Below are positions 45,201 through 54,200 of a stretch of 64,000 nucleotides of DNA, one piece after another. Made by a program: the position numbers and the translations under genes. How positions within the stretch are numbered: position 1 is the stretch's first letter; the number at the start of each line of letters is the position of its first letter. The DNA lies in NCBI RefSeq assembly GCF_014356525.2, contig NC_052518.1:25755160-25819159 (forward strand). The letters are read 5' to 3'. This stretch comes from Nilaparvata lugens. Its lineage: Eukaryota; Arthropoda; Insecta; Hemiptera; Delphacidae. The notes under the pieces were generated by a model. It was not told the origin of the DNA. It worked only from the letters and a program-made list of their open reading frames with translations, and did not search any database.

Positions 45201-48200
45201 CTTCTTGATAAATTTAATAGGAATTTTGTCTACACCCGTAGCATTACTATGAATACGTTGAATTGCTCTGAAAGTGTCTTCTTCTGAGATTGGATGGAAA
45301 TGAAATTGATCAGTAATTGGTAAATCCAAGTTTGTAACCTGTTCTTCAAGATCATCGGTATGATTAGCAATGACAACTTCGTCGCGTTGGTTAGAGTGTG
45401 AAACGAAATGGTCATTTATATTGTTCAATGGTAAGTCTATTTGTGGATTCGGTTTCTGTTTGCCAAGCCCGAATTCTTTTATTCCCTGCCAAAGTGATTT
45501 AGAGTCTTGTCTATTTTTTGTCATAAACGAATTCAAGTACCTAATCTTTGAGTTCCGTAATTCCTGTTTAACTCTATTTCTAAGGCTCCTATACTCTATC
45601 AAACTATACTCTATCTATATGTGCTTTGTCTCTACGTATGTCTTCTTAAGTATGTCTTCAGTCATCCACGGTACTCGTCGTTTTCTATTAATCCTCTTTG
45701 TCACATAAGGTGCATGTTTGTCATACAAAGTCAAATTCCAATTCTCGAAAGTCTTGACCATGTCATCAACTGAGGGTAACGCTTCAATTTGATGCCATGG
45801 AGTCTGAGCCACATCAGTCAGGAAGGCGGCTTCATCAAAGTTTTTGAAGTCTCTATAAGTGATAATTTTCTGTTCTGGCTTAGGTATCTTATGGGGAAGT
45901 ACACAGTAGATCAAATCATGTCCAGAAATAGCTGGGACTGGGATTTGGCCTGCTTGAACAACCTCGTTAGGATCACTAACAATGAGAAGGTCAATGAGTG
46001 TGTCAGATACATTAGTATGATGAGTTGGATCGAGAGGTAAAATAGTCATGTTTAGGCATTGGAAAATAGTAGTCAGTTGAAAGTAGTCAAAGTTACGATT
46101 TTTCATGTTCAAGTCGGTGTTCATATCCCCCATAACTAGTATACGGCTATAACAAGGCATAAGAGAAAGCAAGGCACTTTCGAAATCTGTAAAATGACCT
46201 ATTTTTGGTGGGCGATAACAGATACCAACGAGTAATTTATCAGTACTAGATAAGGATAATTCAAGTAGCATAAACTCTGGTCTGGAACAATACTCTTGTT
46301 TAGATGTGATTAAAACTTTTGTTTTGATACCATCTTTCACATAAATTGCTACACCCCCACAAGCTTTATTTAATCTATCATTCCGGAAAAGATTATATCC
46401 AGGTAATGCAACAAAATTTGATGAAATACTAGGCTTCAAAAATGATTCGGAAATTCCAATTATATTGAAGTCCTGAAAACGGAAGATTGCTCTGAGTTCA
46501 TCAATGTGGCAGCTGAGGGATTGGACGTTAAGGTGAGCAGCCTTGAAAAGGTTTTTGGAAGAGTGAAGCTTATTTGCTAGAAACATACCTGCGTCATTAT
46601 TACTATTATTGAAATAATCATACCTACTTGAGGGCGAGCGAGCTGACGTGTCAGTGAGATGCATCATGGAAGCAGCAGACCAATCGTGAACCGACCTCAG
46701 AACGACACATGACGGGGAAAATGGGGATGAAACTGATAAAACTTAACCTAAATGAAAAAGTCTCTTGATTCGAGTGCATCCTGTATGCCTTGACAGTTCG
46801 GCTCCCTTCACTATTTAAAAACACTAGTTCAAAAAATTCACTAAACACATCAATAAGATGTAGATGTTATGATCTGTGGAGTTACGGTGATGAATAATTC
46901 ACCTAATGGTGAATAAGATGAAGATTGAGGAAGAGCTGGTAGTGGGAGATCTAGTCCAAATTGAGATAGAGTGAGTAGGTATCCAGTAGTGGAAGAATCG
47001 AGTCCGAGTGGAGGTAGAGCGAGAAGGTATCCAGTAGTGGAAGATTGAGTCGAAGTGAAGATTGTGAATATGAGAGACTACCAGTATCACACAGCTTTAC
47101 GGGAAAGAATTACATGAACTATCGGCTTGAGATAACAGTAAAAGTTGCGACATAAACGCCCTATACCATGGGATATCTACTTATGCTATTGTTTCTATAT
47201 GCTTCAGCTGATTTACTATTCATATTTTGCAATAAAAACTTATATAAGCTATTGTGCCTTTTACAAGAAAATGAAACAAAATGTTGTTCAGTTAAGGAGC
47301 AGTTGATGACTACGTATTCAGCTACTCCTATTCGCAAGCCTTAACCAGGTTTTTTTCGGAAAATGTCACTGGGCCCCGGGCCCTTTTAGCCGTGAGACCT
47401 AAAGTCGGCCTACTCTGAGGCCAGGGTCCAAAAGTATTGAGTTAGATCTTAGTTGAAACATTGATAAACCGTGTCAGAAAAGGTGTTCTGCTTGGTCTGT
47501 TTCCCGAGCGAAACACTGAAACTTGCACAATGTATCCAGAAGGATCTATGGATAGAATTTATTGAAACTCTAAAAAAGAAGTAGTCTCTCATGAAAAATG
47601 TCAGGAATCTGAGACATAATAATTTGGTAAAGATGATAATATGATTTTGAAAATTATAAATATTAATATAATTATCATAAAGCCTATCCCACTTTATTCA
47701 ATTTGCTTCGATCCTTGTCGATCTGTTTCAACTCGTTTGCAGTTTTCATTCCATTTCTCCTCTCAAAACTCTCTTTTTAAATCTCCACTATAACCTACTT
47801 GTCTGAAACATGTCTAACAAGCACCTATCGAATAGCTTTGACCGTTTCCCCATATACTACTGTGCTCTTCTGAATAGACTAATGTGTATAACAATAGTTA
47901 TTTGTGTACCAAGTGCTGAAAACACTCTGATGAAAAAATATGTGGGTGAGTTGAATTTCACCCACTGTAATAATAAACATGACAAACAGATCATGCTATC
48001 AAGTTATGATAATTACAATAAGAAGTCAATAGGTACTTTTCAAAGGGGACGAGTATTTCGCACTTACTTTCAACTTGCCTTAGTGCAACTTCACTTCCAT
48101 CACTATTCACTCCATTCTTATCCATTGTATGTGAAATAAACTATAAAATCACCCAAGCCTGTACAATATTTGAACCACTCGGCATATTAAATAAGCTGCA

Positions 48201-51200
48201 TAAGTATATTATTTGAAATGAAGTTAGTTATTGTGATGTATTTTTTTTAATAATGATGGCTAAAGAAAGATGCCATCCTGTATATGAGTTTTATGTAATG
48301 AATAAATTTCAAGTTAGGATGATAAACGACTATTTAGGAAAATTATAACTCTATAAGAAATATACTGCAATAATACAATTGCACTTTTTCCTGACCTGAC
48401 CACTGTTCATAGGATATAGCTCATCACCATGAAAATTTAGTTGAAAGCCGAGTGATTTCGCTTTCCATAGTATGAGCTCAGAATTCTCCTCAGAGAAAAC
48501 ACCTTGATCGCAGAAAACATCGACATTTTCTACACGAAGTTTGCCTGCCTCATTCATGTTTGCTATGTATGGAAGATCAACGTCCACTATTCTCTTAGTT
48601 GTGTCCTCTGCGTTTGAATTTCTGTAGAAACAGGCAAAATCAATCATGATCAATACAAATATACAAAAAGTGGTTCCCAAGAAACTTATAAAATATTGCA
48701 CAAGTATAAGTCAATCAGTTTGACAAAAACTACTTTATTGTTCACGCATATCCTTTATAAACTGTCTAGATAAATATTATTCATTTTTACATATTAATAT
48801 GTTTTGTTATGTTTTCTCGTATTACTGTACTACAACACCAGGTGTAATATTCTCTTTGAATTCAATTAGTAATTAATATTATGAACATCGTTAGTAGCAT
48901 CTCGGTATATTTTCTATTAAATTTTATTAAAATATATTATTATATTTTTATTGATAAAAATCACGAATTTGGTGATAATTTAGTAATAATTAATTTTTTA
49001 AATTGACAGCTCAATTCTGAGTCAAGTTGTCAAGTACTTGGAAGATTGATTAGCTTTGTATATAGTTGATCATTGACTTGTATTTTTGAAACTAGACCTA
49101 CTATTTCATTTCTCTTCTAAGCCTTCGAAACTGAAAATTATATATAATAATACGGTAATAATTAGTGAATATAAAATAATTATTGAAAATATAACACTAA
49201 CTATGATTTGAGTTTTTGTTTCATCACTACAAATGTTTTTATTAATATTTAGTTTCTACTTACTATATGGCTAAATATTATTCCATAGAAATCAATACAG
49301 TATTTAAAAAAGCTATAATTTTATGATAATTTATTAAAACTTATCACCCAATAAAAATGTATAATATTTGAAAATTTAAATAAATCATAGTTGAATAATT
49401 CAGCTGAATGAATTGCAAAATTTCTACTAATTAGAATATAAAATCACTAATCCAACTGTAGTAAACCCAGTACTAAAACAACTGACCAAGAGAATTACGT
49501 GAGGATATACTAACTCGGGGATTGCGTGAGCCCCGCAGTATGTGATAGACATGTTGATTCTATCTTGTTCGGATGACTTGGCCTGATCCAGAATTTCGAG
49601 CAGCCTCAACTCCTTGTCCAGTTCTAAGCCGTAGCCTGATTTGCATTCAACCATCGTAGTTCCTATTTCAAATTGGAAGGAGAATATAGATAATTCCATA
49701 CAATTCAATAGAAAACTTGTACCTTGATTTTCGATGCATGAGAAGAGAGAACATGATATAATAGGAATCCTTAATCATTGAGAAATAGAATATTCCTATT
49801 ATAAACATGCTGATTTTTTCCGTTGTCAGAATTCAATATATTTTATATTTTATCATGTAAAGGATTTCATAATGATTATTATAGAATACCCTCCAAATAA
49901 AACTATCAAAATCTTGAAATCATAAATTTTAATGTGGACCTGCAATTATAGCGAAGAATCAACAATAATTATATAACTTTTATCTAATATAATAATATGT
50001 TACCGTACCAGTGGCAGAACTGACATAAGTGAATTTGTTTTTTAATAGCTATTAATTTATGTATTATAAGTACTTAAAACGTGAATTATCGACAGTTATC
50101 GCGTGACACGTACGGTAGTGGATAAGTTTTGCCCTCGAATTTCATACAATTTGTTTTACAACTGCAGTATAGGACAACAAAACAATAAATACAATAATAC
50201 ATAATAATATACTGTCGTTAAAACCTTACTGAACATGCACAGCGAGGCCTTGAAATTGTTCGGGTGCGACCTGAAAACTCTGACATCAGCCAGCAAGATC
50301 ACACGATTATTTTATTATTACAACTGAGAAACATATAGGAGAAACCTATCAATAGGTATCGTATATGAAATCAATAATTTTAATATTGTATCAGCATTAG
50401 ATAGATAACTACAAGAATATTTTATCATTGGATGAATGATAACATCTTGAGTATACAACATTCAACACATGCAGGAGAGAATATTCAACTAATTATATTA
50501 CTAGAATAAATATTTGACAGCATAATTTGTGAAATTTGCCAGCAGTTACAACCACTCTGAAAACAATAAAAAAAATCAACCTATTAAGAAGTAAATTTGA
50601 TTCCTCATCCATTTTTGTCTTTGAGTTCAATTAATCTATTGTTAAAAAATATTATTGCTTTTTGCTTAACTAGGGAAGGAGTGAAATCCAAAGCTGGAGT
50701 GTAATGTGGGTTGTCTATGGTCAGGAGTTTCAAGGCGTTAACATCAAGTCTGCTACCTCTTTATATATTCTGACTCCCTGTTCCAAAAGTTAACATATGC
50801 AAATAGGCAAGCTCATTTACTTTTTTTGAATAATTTATATTTATTTTTTCTTCAAAAAGCCTGCAAAGTGTTTCGCGTTCTAGATTCAAAAAATCAAAAA
50901 TTAGACTTAACTGGTAAATTTTTAACCAGATGATTCTACCAGGACAGCGGAAACATAGTAGACGTTTTTTACGGATAAAACCCGATCAATTTCAGGGCCT
51001 TGCTGCGCATGCTCAGTACGGTTTTTACTTTTTTGCCCACTAAAATTGGGAGTTTATAATTTTTTGTCTATGATATCAGCTGATTGATTGCTGGTTCTAG
51101 CCATATGATATCCAAGTTCCAGGATGGCTAAGGTTCATAATGGGGGTGGATGATGTTCAGATCTCAAAATTGGGAACATCCATCTTGTAATAAATAGTTC

Positions 51201-54200
51201 CATAAAAGTTTATTCGTATATAACTTTTTAAAACATGAAACATGACAGAGATCGCTTTTTAAAGCAATTTTCTAAATCCACACAAAAAGTAGTAATTTAA
51301 TCTAATCTAGCCTCATGAAATAAATTGCTGATCGAGGAGTACCCATAAAAGTCCATTCAATGTAGGGCAGTAGTCAAAAATTAATGTACTCCTGCACATT
51401 GATATTATAACAGGTATATTATCTGTGCTGTTCCATTTGTTTATTTTACGGTTTGTTTGTGTAATTATATTGGAAGATACTTCAATAAAATGATTTTTAA
51501 TTAGGAAAAAAAATCAAATGATTATTCACTAAAAATTAGAATTGTTTGGAAGAATTATATTGCTATTATTAATTTGATTTCTGCTATAGTAATTATAACA
51601 GCTCTAAATATTAAATTATTATTCTTATTTCAATAAAAAACTTCAAATTATTATTAATACTGTATTTATCAAAACTCGCCTGAGGCAGCCATTCTTTTAA
51701 GACGTTTGCAAAGTGTGTTATAGAGGTAACTTGTCTTAGCTTCGTTGGTAGCTCTTACAGTCGAAAAAATACCTCCTCCCTGTTCATGTATATCCATATA
51801 TGAAAAACCTTGGAGCTGCAAACAAGAATAACAATCTATTTCAATTCAAATTTATTAATTTACACACAAGATACAATATAACATATTTCAATATGTAATA
51901 TAATACAATATAACATATTTTCAATGTGTAATATATAATACAATACGGTACCGTATTCCACATTTTTTTCTGTTCATTTAAAGTTACCTCAGAAAGTATT
52001 AGTAACAGTAACTGAATATAGTATGTTATAATTCCGAGACTTGGTTTCAAGCAAAACATTTAATATTCAATTCTGTATGAATAAAATATTCAAATATATA
52101 ATAAAAACTAAAAGGATATCACAAAATCGTCGCCTTCGCTAGGCCTACTACCCAAAATAAAGAATTTAATAGATGATTCATTTTCTAAAAAATCACATGC
52201 AATTAATTACACACTACAGTTAGATCCAACTATTTTTTAATGGAGAAGTTGTCATGTGGTATATGATTTCGAAACTGAATTTGAAGAGAAAATAAATGGC
52301 GGAAACAGCACAACGATATCTCAAACCGGTTCAATGATATTCACATTTAAAGATACTAATAAGTCTTACATTAATGAAATAAATGAGTACCGTACATTGA
52401 AAATCTAAAAGTCACAAGTAGTTACCGTATCTAATTTCACTTTTTCAAGTGTTAGTAATCACTAATAGTAGCTTCTACTCACATATTTAGCCTAACACTT
52501 TGAACAAAACTTATTAATCCGTCGTATTTTTAATGTACTCATTTATTCCATTTCTGTATGATTTATTGGTATCTTTAAATTAATGTGAATACCTTTAAAA
52601 CGGTTCGAGATATCGATGTGTGGTTTCCACCATTCATTTTCTCTTGAAATTCTGTATCACATATCAACCATCCCATTTAAAATGAAGGAGTTGAATTCAA
52701 TATGGCGGACCAAAATTTTGAAGCTACAGAAAAGAATGTTTTCACTGCTAAATTATATCTCTGGAAGAGAAATATTAACCAAGCTGTTTCCATAATTCTC
52801 AGTACTGATCCTGTAGGCCTATATTTGAATCCATATACTGTAATAATTGTGTATAGTTTACTTCTTTAGGGTGAATAAATCGGAATCAAAATTCAAAATC
52901 CCTAAACTAATAATAGGAACGTCACATAGCAACTGCTATCACAGGCCTGTTATTAATTACTTATTACAGGCATACGTGTTATTACAGGCATACGTGTAAT
53001 TACAGACATACAATAGACAGGCAGACAGACATTAAAGAGAGCGAGTTGATGTAAAAGTTTTAAATTAATTTGTACTACTGGTAGCCTACATTAATCAGTT
53101 GATATCATGTGTCGGCGCATAAACAGGTATCCCAGTATGTGTGATGGCTACCAAATAGCATGCGCTGTTTTAAATGAAGAAAAAAGTGTAGGAGTTGCAC
53201 AAGGGTAGTATATATAGCTATATACTATTTTTTGATTTGCATGCAATTAATAATCCAACTGACTAAAAATGATAAATCACAATACATTTTTTCTTATGCA
53301 CTTTCAATGTTATTTTATTATATCGTGGATAAGGACGTGAGTTAATTTCGTTGTCCAACGAACTGATCTGTAAAAAGGTTCGAAGATCAAATGTTCGATT
53401 GATCAAATCGTTCTAAAACTATAGTTTGTAGAACATACAAACAAACTTACAGACAAACATGACCAAGACGGACAAGGACTTTTCCCGTGAGTTAAATGTT
53501 GTTGATATAATTAAAATTTATCATTTACCTTCATACTAAATTCATCAATTCTATCGCCAGCCCATACGGGATGTGTATGTGCATCAACAAATCCAGGTAA
53601 CACGGACATGCCTGTTGCATCTATATGCTTATCCACCACGTACTCCCGATAGATCAGTCGCATTTTATCTGTTCTGCCTATATAAACGATCAATCCTTCA
53701 CTGCAAAATTCAATAGAAAAACTGTCACAACTTCAAAAGAAAGATCAGTTATTATATATTTATTATATACTAATTAACTTATAATTTACCATGTAGGTAG
53801 CCTACTATTTAAATTACTATTTTACTGTGTTTATTATCTCTATTACTCACTGATTACATAATTCAATTATTAAAATTGTTCATTCAATGCTACATCAATA
53901 CTACAATTTTTTCAATACCATGTATATATTTTTTTTCTAATACTACAGAAATCTAGGGTCAACAGCATTAAGTGCTCTCTACATCCTTTGAAGATGCTTT
54001 TTATTTTATTTATTCCACAGTACCTTATTCTTATTCTTTTGTTTTATTATTTATTGTAAATCTTCAACTGTTATTGTTACTATAATGCAGTTCACAGAAC
54101 TCACTCCCTCACTCCCCACACCCAGACTTGTATCATCACTTATCAACTAATAAACTCTGCAATTTTACATCAACATTCTGAATTTACTGAGGATCGATAT

